60,363 nt of DNA. It comes from Metaruminococcus_A gallistercoris. Lineage in GTDB: Bacteria > Bacillota > Clostridia > Oscillospirales > Ruminococcaceae. Shown here piece after piece: positions 1 through 8,487 of the stretch; within the stretch, counting starts at the first letter, position 1; the number at the start of each line of letters is the position of its first letter. The notes under the pieces were generated by a model. The model saw nothing but the letters and a program-made list of their open reading frames with translations. It had not been told where the DNA came from and searched no databases. The DNA lies in contig CAJFNQ010000001.1 in assembly GCA_904394975.1 (NCBI GenBank), positions 1 through 60,363 on the forward strand, written 5' to 3'. The translations under genes were made by a program, and so were the position numbers.

Positions 1-108
1 AAAGATTATTACAGTTGGCAGTATGACAACGAGAAGACAAACGGGCAGGACGGCTACGCCGGGCTGTTTGGGAAAGAGATTGGCAAAGTACAGATCGTGA
101 TTGAATAG
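1..108 (+). CDS. C-terminal end of an unidentified protein (5' truncated)
   Basis: An open frame runs from the first base to a TAG at 106-108 and encodes 35 residues ending in GKEIGKVQIVIE. The start lies outside the window. A strong terminator follows directly, so this is the last gene of its transcript. The fragment is rich in Tyr, Asp and Gly, but it is too short for me to assign a family. Confidence 0.6.
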   Translation, partial: KDYYSWQYDNEKTNGQDGYAGLFGKEIGKVQIVIE

Positions 109-117
109 ATGAGAGAA

Positions 118-155
118 AACCCCGGCTGCTCAAACGAGCGGTCGGGGGATTTTTA
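118..155 (+). terminator. Rho-independent terminator
   Basis: A GC-rich hairpin (CCCCGGCTGCTC, AAAC loop, GAGCGGTCGGGG) is followed by ATTTTT. It begins 10 bases after the stop of the truncated first gene. Confidence 0.85.
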
Positions 156-173
156 TAAGATTCAAAAACCACT

Positions 174-201
174 TTGCGAATGCAGCGGTTGGTGGTAAAA
201 T
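174..201 (+). promoter_or_regulatory. Probable sigma-A promoter of the zinc-ribbon membrane protein
   Basis: TTGCGA (174-179) and TAAAAT (196-201) are separated by 16 bases and lie about 45 bases upstream of the start at 247. Confidence 0.45.
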
Positions 202-246
202 GAAGAAAGGCCAATATACAGGCGGCGTGTAAAAGGAGGAGTCAAA

Positions 247-1053
247 TTGCAAATGCTTCAGACAAGATGGACCCTGAAGGTTGGCATAGGAGGCCTTTTT
301 TATCTGCTTGCGGCGTTGCTTTACCCATTTGAAATGGTCTTTCGTTATCAACTTTCATTTATATCTGCTGTAACTCCGCAATTCTCAATCGAAATGTTTG
401 AGAAAATGTTCAATCGGTTTCATTACACGACGCTTTTTGGCATAGGCTTGTTTTTGACGCTTTTGGCGATAAGTTTTCTTCTGTTTGCGCGTCAGCACAA
501 CGTTGGACTGGTAGTCGTGACCGGGTTTCAGGCGTTGCAGTGCCTGCTTCTTTACGGGGACGTTCTGATTAATTATCTGATGCGGCCGCATACCTATTAT
601 TTTTCATGGTATGAGATGGTGTACAGCTTTCTTGGGATTGTAGCGCATCTGTTGATCGTGGTGTTTGCGGCTGTTTCGGTCTTTAGAGGGCGGCACGCCT
701 CTGTTCGTGCTTTGAAACAGGTGTGGTATCTTCCCGGCGCATTGTTTTTGCTTGGTTTGATGGTGCTGATTGCGTCCTGGCCGGATATGTATCTTGGGAA
801 CCCTCTTTCGTTGGCCGCCTCTTATATGGAGTGCGTGGCAATGTTTGTGTTCGGCTGGTGGTTGGCAAACCCGTATCAATCGGGAAACGCTGCTTACGTG
901 GCACCGACTCAACCGAATATTGCGCCGAATATCGTCACGGCTCAACCGAACTTTGTTGCTACCTTTTGCCCCAATTGCGGTCGTCGGTTGACTGAACAGG
1001 AAAAATTCTGCAGCGAATGCGGGTGCCCTCGCCCTGTAATTTTCCGGCGGTAA
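247..1053 (+). CDS. Six-helix membrane protein with C-terminal zinc ribbon
   Basis: The 268-residue product has about six hydrophobic segments (roughly residues 12-33, 64-81, 86-108, 124-146, 161-178 and 187-207). A short linker then leads to a C-terminal zinc ribbon with paired motifs CPNCG and CSECG. The TTG start at 247 is preferred because AGGAGG (234-239) lies 7 bases upstream; the in-frame ATG at 253 is the alternative. Terminators on both sides make it monocistronic. Zinc-ribbon-tailed membrane proteins are common in Firmicutes, but I know no specific role for this one. The ribbon resembles those in the operon at 4.4-8.4 kb. Confidence 0.85.
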   Translation: MQMLQTRWTLKVGIGGLFYLLAALLYPFEMVFRYQLSFISAVTPQFSIEMFEKMFNRFHYTTLFGIGLFLTLLAISFLLFARQHNVGLVVVTGFQALQCLLLYGDVLINYLMRPHTYYFSWYEMVYSFLGIVAHLLIVVFAAVSVFRGRHASVRALKQVWYLPGALFLLGLMVLIASWPDMYLGNPLSLAASYMECVAMFVFGWWLANPYQSGNAAYVAPTQPNIAPNIVTAQPNFVATFCPNCGRRLTEQEKFCSECGCPRPVIFRR

Positions 1054-1075
1054 GCGAATTTTGACAGGCTTTAAA

Positions 1076-1115
1076 AACCCTTTCCACTGTTTCTGGCGGT
1101 GGAAAGGGTTTTGTG
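1076..1115 (+). terminator. Rho-independent terminator
   Basis: AACCCTTTCCAC pairs perfectly with GTGGAAAGGGTT around a short loop and is followed by a T-rich run. It ends the zinc-ribbon membrane protein gene. Confidence 0.9.
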
Positions 1116-1212
1116 TTTGACGGGAATGTTGGTTACAGCCGGGCGGGCAGACCGTAAGATTACAGAGTATGATTGAATGGGAAAAGCTGGGTTTAAACGT
1201 TCTGGAATGAGA

Positions 1213-1241
1213 TTGTATTTTTGCGGTTTGCGCCCTATAAT
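1213..1241 (+). promoter_or_regulatory. Sigma-A promoter of the methyltransferase gene
   Basis: TTGTAT (1213-1218), a 17-base spacer and TATAAT (1236-1241) lie about 70 bases upstream of the GTG start at 1310. Confidence 0.7.
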
Positions 1242-1309
1242 TGGGTTGACCGAATGCTGTGGCTGACAGGGCCTCGCAGGGGATCAGGTGTTAAAAAGGG
1301 GGTATTTCT

Positions 1310-2083
1310 GTGAATGATTACGTTTTGTTTAATCAAAACCAATGGAATAAAGTCGCCGAAAAAGGGATTCGTTATACCGTACCGCTGACACACGAACAGT
1401 TTGAGGCGGCGAAGACACAACCGCTCCAGGTTGCTCTCACAGTAGGAAGATCGGTGCCCTGTGAATGGTTTGATCGTGCGGTAGGAAATCGGTTGCTTGG
1501 TTTAGCCTGTGGAGGCGGGCAGCAAGGGCCGCTGTTTGCCGCAAAAGGGTTTGACACGACCATCATGGATTTTTCCGAAAACCAGCTGGCGTCCGACCGG
1601 ATGGTCGCCAAGCGGGAGGGGTTGACCATCAAAACCATCCAAGCGGATATGACGGAGCGTTTTCCGTTTGAGGATGCTTCGTTTGACATTGTTTTCTGCC
1701 CGGTTTCCAATGTTTATATCGAATCGCTGGATCATTTATGGGCTGAGTGCTACCGGGTGCTTGCTAAGGGCGGTCTGCTTATGGTAGGGTATGTGAATCC
1801 GTGGATTTACATGTATAACGCGGATGATGTGTGGGACCATCCCGAAAAGGAACTGATGCTCAAATACGAACTTCCGTTTAATTCCAGGCAGTTGGAGCAG
1901 CAGGGCGTGATAAAAATCGACCCGGAATACGGCTATGAATTCAGCCATACGTTGGAAGAACAGATTCGCGGGCAGCTCCGGTGTGGGTTTGCCATGATTG
2001 ATTTTTATGAGTCCAAAGACCCCAGAAATCGTCTGAGCCGTTTCGGCAGCAACTATCTTGCCAATCTGTGTGTGAAATGGTGA
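1310..2083 (+). CDS. Class I SAM-dependent methyltransferase
   Basis: The 257-residue soluble protein has a Rossmann methyltransferase fold. The SAM-binding motif I region is LLGLACGGGQQGPLFAAKG near residues 62-80. An acidic strand with IMDFSENQL follows, then the motif around ASFDIVFCPVSNVYI and a YRVLAKGGLLMVGY segment typical of motif III. The fold is clear, but the methyl acceptor cannot be told. The GTG start at 1310 follows AAAGGGGG (1295-1302) at good spacing. It has its own promoter, and the palindromic terminator at 2130 ends it. Confidence 0.9.
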   Translation: MNDYVLFNQNQWNKVAEKGIRYTVPLTHEQFEAAKTQPLQVALTVGRSVPCEWFDRAVGNRLLGLACGGGQQGPLFAAKGFDTTIMDFSENQLASDRMVAKREGLTIKTIQADMTERFPFEDASFDIVFCPVSNVYIESLDHLWAECYRVLAKGGLLMVGYVNPWIYMYNADDVWDHPEKELMLKYELPFNSRQLEQQGVIKIDPEYGYEFSHTLEEQIRGQLRCGFAMIDFYESKDPRNRLSRFGSNYLANLCVKW

Positions 2084-2129
2084 AAACAATTTGTGATGAT
2101 AACGTTTGTGCGGATGGATTATTTGGGTG

Positions 2130-2171
2130 AAGCAAACCCCCGGCGCTCAATTGAGCGCCGGGGGTTTGCTT
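2130..2171. terminator. Bidirectional terminator, perfect 42-base palindrome
   Basis: Two 21-base arms (AAGCAAACCCCCGGCGCTCA plus one base, and its exact complement) meet with no spacer. The palindrome lies between convergent genes, the methyltransferase on + and the oxidoreductase on -, so it can serve both. The T tracts are short. Confidence 0.8.
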
Positions 2172-2207
2172 CAAATGGATTTGTGTTTGAAAGGTGTTTT
2201 GTGTGGA

Positions 2208-3353
2208 TTAAAACCGTGGGATGGTAATCCATTCGCCGTCGCGCAGTGCGGATTCGTGCGCGCAGATACCTGCGGCGGTGATGTTGGCCGCGAGTGCTTC
2301 GTCTACCAGCGGTTTACGCTCTTCCACGATGCTGCGCACGAATTCATGCACCAGATGCGGGTGAGAACCGTGATGGCCGCCTCCCGCACCTTTGACCAGC
2401 GATTTCTGTGGATTGGTAGGGTCGTAATTTCCGCCGACCGTGTGCTTCCAAAGCTGTTTGGGGAGCGTGTTATAGTGGTTGGGCATTTCAGTGACGCAGA
2501 CATCTGTGCGGAATCCGCGGGAGCCGGATTCGTGGGTCTCGGTGAGTGTAGTGATATACGGGTCATCTCCGTCGCCAAAGCCCCATTCAAAGGTTTTCTT
2601 GCTTCCGTAAACGCTCAGCCCTTCCTGGTAGACCCTTGCGGTCTCAAACAAAGAGCGGGTCGCTTCGGCGGAAAGCCCGTTCGCGAATTTGAAATGCGCG
2701 GTCTCTACCGGGAAAGGATTGCCGTACTGTTTTACCAGTTCTTCCCGCATACTGCCTGAACCGAGGCAGGAAACCCGCTCAATCCGGCTGCCGGATAAAC
2801 CCACCATCGGCGCGATGGCATGGGTACCGTACCAGAAAGGAGGAAGTCCGTTCCAGTAAGACGGCCAGTTCTCCATGTCTTGATAATGCGAGCCGCGCAG
2901 GAACTGGATTCTGCCCATCTCGCCGCGCTCCAGCATTTCTTTGATGTAAAAGTACTGGTAGGTAAACAGGGTGGTCTCCATCATCATATAATTTTTTCCG
3001 GAGTGCCGTACCGCTTTGAAAATGTTTCGAATCTCTTCCAGAGTAGTTGCCATGGGAACGGTGCAGGCGCAGTGCTTGCCCGATTCCAGCACCTGAACCG
3101 TTTGTTTGGCATGGTCTGGAATGCAGGTAATAAGGTGGACTGCGTCGAGCGAATCATCTGCGAGCACCTCGTCGAGCGAAGCGTAAACCTTTGAAATGTT
3201 ATATTCTTCTGCGAACTGTTTTGCCAGGTTTGGGTCGAGGTCGCAGATGCCGACCTCTTCCACATCAGGATGGTCTTTCCATATGGGGACGAATGCGCCG
3301 CCGAACCCCAGCCCGACAACAGCCGCTCTTATTTTTTTATCTGCCATGTTCAT
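2208..3353 (-). CDS. Gfo/Idh/MocA family oxidoreductase
   Basis: The 381-residue protein has an N-terminal Rossmann domain (AAVVGLGFGGAF, residues 11-21, then ICDLD at 36-40) and the C-terminal alpha/beta domain usual for the family. These NAD(P)-dependent enzymes act on sugars, inositols or related polyols; the substrate here is unknown. The usual EKP signature is replaced by TVP (residues 98-100), so the canonical lysine is missing. The start may be the ATG at 3353 or the second ATG two codons on (MADKK), which sits better relative to the AAAGGAG. It is divergent from an AraC-type regulator that probably controls it. Confidence 0.9.
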   Translation of the reverse strand: MNMADKKIRAAVVGLGFGGAFVPIWKDHPDVEEVGICDLDPNLAKQFAEEYNISKVYASLDEVLADDSLDAVHLITCIPDHAKQTVQVLESGKHCACTVPMATTLEEIRNIFKAVRHSGKNYMMMETTLFTYQYFYIKEMLERGEMGRIQFLRGSHYQDMENWPSYWNGLPPFWYGTHAIAPMVGLSGSRIERVSCLGSGSMREELVKQYGNPFPVETAHFKFANGLSAEATRSLFETARVYQEGLSVYGSKKTFEWGFGDGDDPYITTLTETHESGSRGFRTDVCVTEMPNHYNTLPKQLWKHTVGGNYDPTNPQKSLVKGAGGGHHGSHPHLVHEFVRSIVEERKPLVDEALAANITAAGICAHESALRDGEWITIPRF

Positions 3354-3403
3354 CAGCTCCTTTTTCTGAATCTGATTATAGCGTGCGCTGATTTTTTACA
3401 CCA

Positions 3404-3432
3404 TTGACAGAATGGAATACCACATGTATGAT
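3404..3432 (+). promoter_or_regulatory. Sigma-A promoter of the AraC regulator gene
   Basis: TTGACA (3404-3409), a 17-base spacer and TATGAT (3427-3432). On the opposite strand a TATAAT (3375-3380) faces the oxidoreductase gene but lacks a good -35. That fits an activator-dependent divergent promoter. Confidence 0.7.
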
Positions 3433-3454
3433 TTGGTAAAAAGGGGGCGGTCGT

Positions 3455-4276
3455 TTGACGTTGTTTGAACTGGAAACAAGGCGGGAAATCAGCGCCGCCT
3501 ATTATAATTTTTACGCGGAACCCGCCCTGCATCCCGACCGGGTCATGTACGAGCACGACTTCGTTTACATCTGCGAGGGAAGCTGGGAGGTCTTTCAAGA
3601 CGGTCTTCCGTTCCAGTTGGAGGAAGGGGATGTTCTGCTTTTGACCGCAGGGCACCATCATTATGGAAAATTGCCCTGTAAAGAGGGAACACGGACAATG
3701 TATATTCATGTAAGTCCGGCGGACGACCGAAACGCGGGTACAGATGACGGTGAACCGGAAGGATATGTCCTTCTGCCGGAAAAGGTCTCGTGCGGGCAGT
3801 TCCCCAGAGTGAAACGGCTGTTTGAAACGATTGTGTATGAGTATTCACTTGCTGAACAGCTGTTGTATCAGGCGCGGTTGTCCGCTTTGTTCGGACTGCT
3901 GCTGGTCGAACTCAGCGCGGCGCTGCAGCGGGCAGAACCGTTGGCGCAGGACCCGCTTGTTAAGGAGGTGCTGGATTTCATCCACGCCAATCCGCAGCGT
4001 TTTTTTACCGGAGAAGAACTGGCGAAACGCTTTTTTGTCTGTTCAAAAACCCTCATCAGCCGGTTTCGGTCGGAAAAGGGGGTGACTCCTTACCAATATC
4101 AACTGCAGAATAAATTAAACGGAGCGGAATCCTATTTAAAGGAGCATCCAACGGCTACCCTGCGGGAAGCTGCGAAGAACTTTGGCTTTTACGATGAATT
4201 CCATTTCAGCCGTCAGTTCAAGAAAATGTTTGGGGTGCCGCCGGGCAAATACCGGAAAGTGAATGCGCGTGGGTAA
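3455..4276 (+). CDS. AraC family transcriptional regulator with cupin-type sensor domain
   Basis: The 273-residue protein has an N-terminal cupin/AraC-binding domain, with FQLEEGDVLLLTAGHHHYGK near residues 52-71 as a typical beta-barrel stretch. The C-terminal AraC double helix-turn-helix spans about residues 170-268 and ends in FHFSRQFKKMFGVPPGKYRK. Such regulators usually activate sugar-use genes. The TTG start at 3455 follows AAAAAGGGGG (3438-3447). It is transcribed away from the oxidoreductase at 2208-3353 across about 100 bases, so that gene is the likely target. Confidence 0.9.
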   Translation: MTLFELETRREISAAYYNFYAEPALHPDRVMYEHDFVYICEGSWEVFQDGLPFQLEEGDVLLLTAGHHHYGKLPCKEGTRTMYIHVSPADDRNAGTDDGEPEGYVLLPEKVSCGQFPRVKRLFETIVYEYSLAEQLLYQARLSALFGLLLVELSAALQRAEPLAQDPLVKEVLDFIHANPQRFFTGEELAKRFFVCSKTLISRFRSEKGVTPYQYQLQNKLNGAESYLKEHPTATLREAAKNFGFYDEFHFSRQFKKMFGVPPGKYRKVNARG

Positions 4277-4327
4277 AAGCAAATTCTGCAAGGATAAGCG
4301 CCGTTTGAAAACAGTCTGAAAAAGCGC

Positions 4328-4357
4328 TTTACGCGATAAGCGGCGATAGGGTATAAT
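4328..4357 (+). promoter_or_regulatory. Probable promoter of the SPFH/Tim44-like operon
   Basis: TTTACG (4328-4333), an 18-base spacer and a perfect TATAAT (4352-4357), 26 bases upstream of the first start codon. Confidence 0.55.
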
Positions 4358-4383
4358 GAAGCTGAATGGGCAGGAGGTGTGTC

Positions 4384-5139
4384 ATGCAGCCGAATCAGAT
4401 ATTTTGGCTTGTCGGCGGGGTGATTGTCGTAGCGCTGGCAATTGTGATTTTGCTTGCGGTCAAAAAGGTCCGCGATTTTTCTAGACAGCTGTTCGGCACG
4501 CCGTCGGTGTCTGAAGGAATCGCCCGGCAGAGAGAAATGCTTTCCCGCACGCCGAAATCGGTTTCGGCGATGACGCGGGTGTACCTTCCGCAGATTGAGC
4601 GGGATTTCCCGGCGTTTCATTACGACGAGGCGCGTCAAAAAGCAGAAGACGCGTTATCCGCCTTTTTTACAGCGCTCACCCGGCAGGATGCCTCACGGCT
4701 TGCTTCCGTTTCACAACCGCTCCGGCAGCAGGCAGTTAGGCGGATTGATGATGCCAAAGCGCGGGGGGAGCGGGAACATTTTGAACGGGTGCGGATTCAT
4801 CAAACCGAAATCGCGCGTTACATCAAAAGCGGCGGGCGCTGCACGGTGGTTTTTCAGAGCGCGGTGGAGTATCTGTTTTATGTCACCCGCCAAAACGAAC
4901 TGCTCAGAGGCAGCAAAGAATTGTTCGAGCAGACGAAGTACAACATCAGCCTCGTTTATGTGCAGGATGCAAAACAGCTCACCGAGGCCGAACAGGATAA
5001 ATCGGCAGGGCTTACCTGCCCGAACTGCGGTGCGCCGCTTAAAACGCTCGGCGTAAAAATTTGTGATTACTGCGGGTCGTCCGTAGAAGAAATAAACCGG
5101 TATGCCTGGGAATTTTCAGGTATTGAGTTGATTGATTAA
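4384..5139 (+). CDS. Tim44-like domain protein with zinc ribbon (YdjH-like)
   Basis: The 251-residue protein has one N-terminal membrane helix (about residues 6-27), a basic linker, a Tim44-like domain (about 55-205) and a C-terminal zinc ribbon (CPNCG then CDYCG). The ATG at 4384 is chosen because AGGAGGT (4372-4378) precedes it; the upstream in-frame ATG at 4366 lies before that site. Size, fold and neighbours match Bacillus YdjH, which with YdjG and YdjI is linked to PspA-type membrane stress (recalled family knowledge). It is first in a four-gene operon. Confidence 0.75.
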   Translation: MQPNQIFWLVGGVIVVALAIVILLAVKKVRDFSRQLFGTPSVSEGIARQREMLSRTPKSVSAMTRVYLPQIERDFPAFHYDEARQKAEDALSAFFTALTRQDASRLASVSQPLRQQAVRRIDDAKARGEREHFERVRIHQTEIARYIKSGGRCTVVFQSAVEYLFYVTRQNELLRGSKELFEQTKYNISLVYVQDAKQLTEAEQDKSAGLTCPNCGAPLKTLGVKICDYCGSSVEEINRYAWEFSGIELID

Positions 5140-5183
5140 ATCCAGCATACAATTTTACAAGGTAACAAAAAGGAGTTGTTATT

Positions 5184-6485
5184 ATGGGCATTATCAAAGC
5201 AGCAATCGGAGCGATTACCGGCGGGTTGGCAGACCAGTGGCTGGAAGTGATTGAACCGGACAATATGGGCAGTGAGACTGTGTTTACCAGCGGCGTTCTG
5301 GTGCGCCGGGGAGACAACCGGTACAGCAACACCAAAGGTTCTCAGCGCACCGTTTCCAACGGTTCGGTCATCCATGTGTACGACAATCAGTTTATGATGC
5401 TGGTCGATGGCGGCAAGATCGTGGATTATACCGCGGAACCGGGTTATTACACCGTCAATAATTCCGCGATGCCGTCCATCTTCAACGGCCAGTTCGGAGA
5501 CAGCCTGAAAGAGTCGTTCAACCGGGTGAAATTCAGCGGTGTGACGCCGACGGCGCAGCAGGTCTACTATATCAATCTGCAGGAGATCAAAGGGATCAAG
5601 TTCGGCACCCGCAACCCGATCAACTACTTTGACAATTTCTACAACGCGGAGTTGTTTTTGCGTACCCATGGCACCTATTCCATCAAAATTGTGGACCCCA
5701 TCAAGTTTTACATGGAGGTTATCCCGCGCAACGCTGAGCGGGTGGAGATCACCAGCATCAACGAACAGTATTTTTCCGAGTTTATGGAAGCGCTTCAGGC
5801 GGCGATCAACCAGCTTTCGGCGGATGGCGAGCGCATTTCGTTTGTTCCTTCCAAAGGAAGAGAACTCAGCCGTTATATGGGCAATATTCTCGACGAGGAT
5901 TGGAGAAATCTTCGTGGTATGGAGATTCAGTCGGTCGGTATTGCCAGCATTTCTTACGATGAAGAGTCGACCAAACTCATCAATATGCGCAATCAGGGCG
6001 CTATGCTTGGCGACCCCAGTGTGCGGGAAGGTTACGTGCAGGGTGCGGTAGCGCGCGGCATGGAGGCTGCGGGTTCTAACGCGGCTGGCAGTATGGCTGG
6101 ATTTATGGGTATGGGGATTGGCATGCAGGCCGGCGGAGGATTTGTCGGCGCTGCGTCTCAGGCAAACCAGCAGCAGATGGAGCGCGCCGGTCAGCAGCCG
6201 GCTGCCCCGAAACCGGAACCCGAAGGCTGGCTTTGTGCCTGCGGGGCAAAGAATACCGGTAATTTCTGTACCCAGTGCGGGAAACCCAAACCGCAGGAAG
6301 ATGGGTGGACTTGTGTCTGCGGGCACAAAAATAAAGGAAATTTCTGTTCCCAGTGCGGGAAGCCGCGCCCGTCCGGTAAGGTGAAATGCAGTAAATGCGG
6401 TTATGAACCGGATCCGTCTGCACCGCTGCCGAAATTCTGCCCGAACTGCGGCGATCCCATCGGCCCGGAGGATCAGGAAGGTTAA
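5184..6485 (+). CDS. SPFH-domain protein with multiple C-terminal zinc ribbons (YdjI-like)
   Basis: The 433-residue protein has an SPFH/band-7 domain of the type called virion core protein (about residues 1-285). A Gly/Met/Ala-rich stretch (about 290-340) follows. Three Cys-pair ribbons come last: two near-identical CxCG...CxxCG units and a third CSKCG...CPNCG unit ending near 427. SPFH proteins assemble on membranes into scaffolds. Bacillus YdjI is the closest family I recall, though it is shorter; the repeated ribbons make this one longer. It is the second gene of the operon, with AAGGAG ahead of the ATG at 5184. Confidence 0.85.
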   Translation: MGIIKAAIGAITGGLADQWLEVIEPDNMGSETVFTSGVLVRRGDNRYSNTKGSQRTVSNGSVIHVYDNQFMMLVDGGKIVDYTAEPGYYTVNNSAMPSIFNGQFGDSLKESFNRVKFSGVTPTAQQVYYINLQEIKGIKFGTRNPINYFDNFYNAELFLRTHGTYSIKIVDPIKFYMEVIPRNAERVEITSINEQYFSEFMEALQAAINQLSADGERISFVPSKGRELSRYMGNILDEDWRNLRGMEIQSVGIASISYDEESTKLINMRNQGAMLGDPSVREGYVQGAVARGMEAAGSNAAGSMAGFMGMGIGMQAGGGFVGAASQANQQQMERAGQQPAAPKPEPEGWLCACGAKNTGNFCTQCGKPKPQEDGWTCVCGHKNKGNFCSQCGKPRPSGKVKCSKCGYEPDPSAPLPKFCPNCGDPIGPEDQEG

Positions 6486-6511
6486 CCCCTGGGGAAAGGA
6501 GAACCCATTTT

Positions 6512-7570
6512 ATGACCGTTGTATCCTATAAATGCCCGAACTGCGGCGCGGAACTTGAGTTTGACCCTAAGACTCAGAAGTTTGGGTGTGAATACTGTGC
6601 CTCGCAGTTTACCAAAGAGGAGCTGGACCGGATCCGTCCGGAGCCGGAGGCGGCTGATCAGCCTGAAGATAAGAAAGAAGCCGAAAAAAACGGTGCGGAA
6701 GAGGCTGTGGTCTACTCCTGCCCGAGTTGCGGTGCGGAGATTGTGACCGACGCGACAACAGCTGCTACTTTCTGTTATTACTGCCACAATCCGGTTGTTC
6801 TTTCCGGTCGGCTGGACGGCAGCTTTACGCCGGATAAGGTCGTGCCGTTCGCCTTCAATCAGGAACAGGCGCAGAAGAAATTTGAAGAATGGATCGGCAA
6901 AAAGAAATTCCTGCCGAAATCGTTTTCAAGAGAGCGCCGGCTGGAAAAGCTGACCGGCGTTTATTTCCCTTACTGGCTGACCGACTGTGATGTGTTTGGC
7001 CGGATCGACGGGCAGGCGACAAGGGTGCGCACCTGGCGTTCCGGAAACCGCCGGTTTACCGAGACCAGTTTTTACAAAGTGGTGCGCGGCGGCGAGATTC
7101 ATTTTGAGGATATGCTCCATTCCGCCCTTTCTAAGGCAAACCGGGTTCTGGTGGAGCAGGTTCAGCCGTTTTCCGAACGAGGAATGAAAGATTTTTCCAT
7201 GGCGTATCTCTCTGGCTTCTTTGCCGAGAAGCGGGATATGGAATACAAACAGTTTGAGCCGACGGTGCGGTCTCAGGTGAGACAGTACACCGAATCGCTT
7301 CTGCGGGACCGGGTGAATGGTTACGCGACCGTCAATGTCGGCAGCACGGTGGCTGAGATACATACCCTTAAGCCGGAATATGCGCTGCTGCCGGTCTGGA
7401 CGATGACCTTCCGGTACCAGAACGAGCTGTACTATTACGCCATGAACGGGCAAACAGGAAAAACCTGCGGAAAGCTGCCGGTCAGCTATAAAAAACTGGC
7501 GCTTTTGTTTGCGGGCATTGCTTTGCCCATTGCTATTCTGCTTGGATTTGGGGGGTATTTTCTGCTATGA
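6512..7570 (+). CDS. TFIIB-type zinc-ribbon membrane protein (YdjG-like)
   Basis: The 352-residue protein carries two N-terminal ribbons (CPNCG...CEYCA and CPSCG...CYYCH). The soluble middle region has FAFNQEQAQKKFEEWIGKKK and GVYFPYW, typical of proteins often misnamed PriA-like. One C-terminal helix lies near residues 328-351. Length and architecture match Bacillus YdjG, a membrane partner of the SPFH protein YdjI. It starts 26 bases after the SPFH gene, and its stop overlaps the start of the next gene, so translation is probably coupled. Confidence 0.8.
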   Translation: MTVVSYKCPNCGAELEFDPKTQKFGCEYCASQFTKEELDRIRPEPEAADQPEDKKEAEKNGAEEAVVYSCPSCGAEIVTDATTAATFCYYCHNPVVLSGRLDGSFTPDKVVPFAFNQEQAQKKFEEWIGKKKFLPKSFSRERRLEKLTGVYFPYWLTDCDVFGRIDGQATRVRTWRSGNRRFTETSFYKVVRGGEIHFEDMLHSALSKANRVLVEQVQPFSERGMKDFSMAYLSGFFAEKRDMEYKQFEPTVRSQVRQYTESLLRDRVNGYATVNVGSTVAEIHTLKPEYALLPVWTMTFRYQNELYYYAMNGQTGKTCGKLPVSYKKLALLFAGIALPIAILLGFGGYFLL

Positions 7571-8403
7571 TGCGGGTAGTAAAACAGCGTGCATTTCACG
7601 GGGCGCTGATTTCGGTTCTGCTTTTGTGCCTGTGCATGATCCTGCCCTTTTCCGCAAAAGCAGAGCAGCAGCATGTCTACGATCAGGCGGGGCTTTTTAC
7701 CGAAGAGCAGATCCAGTCCATGGAACAGCAGCTTTCCCAGCTGAGTGACAGATATAACATGGGCTTTGCGGTTGTCACGACCAATAACGCCTACGGCATG
7801 TCCGCGGCGGATTATTCGCGCGACTTTTTTGACAGCAATGGCGTGGGTTATGGCAGTGATCTGCGCGGCGCCATGTTTTTGATCGATATGGACAACCGCG
7901 AGGAGTACTTCGCCGCGAGCGGCGCGGCTTATGACCTGATCGGTCAAGGCGAGATTGACGGGCTTTTGGACGAAGCTTATCCCTATCTGACCGAAGGGGA
8001 TTATTACGGCGCTGCTCAGGTGTTTGTTGCCCGGGTGGACAGTTATTACGCCGAAGCGGTTTCTTCCGGCGCGTATGATCCCGTGACCGGAGAGGCGGAT
8101 ATCCGCTTTACCATAGACGTTGGCCGTGCGCTGCTCATGGGCGGCATTGGGCTTGCGGTAGGTGCTCTGGTGGCGTTCTTTATCTGTTGGAGAATCGTAC
8201 GCCGCTATAAGATGCAGACGGTTGAATCGGCGTATCCTTTCCGTGAAAAAAGCCGTGTTCATCTGACCCAGTCGGAGGATGTGTTCTTGAACCGCGCGGT
8301 GACCAGCCATGTGATCCAAAGCAGTTCGAGCGGGGGAGGAAGCCACAGTTCACGCAGTTCCGGTTCCAGCCGGAGTTTTGGCGGTGGCGGCCGCAAGTTT
8401 TAA
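7567..8403 (+). CDS. TPM domain secreted/membrane protein
   Basis: The 278-residue protein has a signal peptide (about residues 1-33), a TPM domain (about 35-175, with YDQAGLFTEEQIQSMEQQL and AMFLIDMDNREEYF), a membrane helix (about 182-206), and a Ser/Gly/Arg tail ending in GGGGRKF. TPM domains occur in membrane-quality-control and photosystem-repair proteins (family knowledge). Its start overlaps the end of the ribbon protein (ATGATG at 7567), and a terminator follows, so it closes the four-gene operon. Confidence 0.85.
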   Translation: MMRVVKQRAFHGALISVLLLCLCMILPFSAKAEQQHVYDQAGLFTEEQIQSMEQQLSQLSDRYNMGFAVVTTNNAYGMSAADYSRDFFDSNGVGYGSDLRGAMFLIDMDNREEYFAASGAAYDLIGQGEIDGLLDEAYPYLTEGDYYGAAQVFVARVDSYYAEAVSSGAYDPVTGEADIRFTIDVGRALLMGGIGLAVGALVAFFICWRIVRRYKMQTVESAYPFREKSRVHLTQSEDVFLNRAVTSHVIQSSSSGGGSHSSRSSGSSRSFGGGGRKF

Positions 8404-8407
8404 ACGA

Positions 8408-8436
8408 AAAGCCCGGCGTATTCGCCGGGCTTTTTT
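8408..8436 (+). terminator. Rho-independent terminator
   Basis: AAGCCCGGCG, TATT loop, CGCCGGGCTT, then six T. It ends the Tim44/SPFH/TPM operon. Confidence 0.95.
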
Positions 8437-8487
8437 GCGCTTGACAGACCGGATGTTGGGGAAACCAGACGGCGGTTTTCAAAAGGT

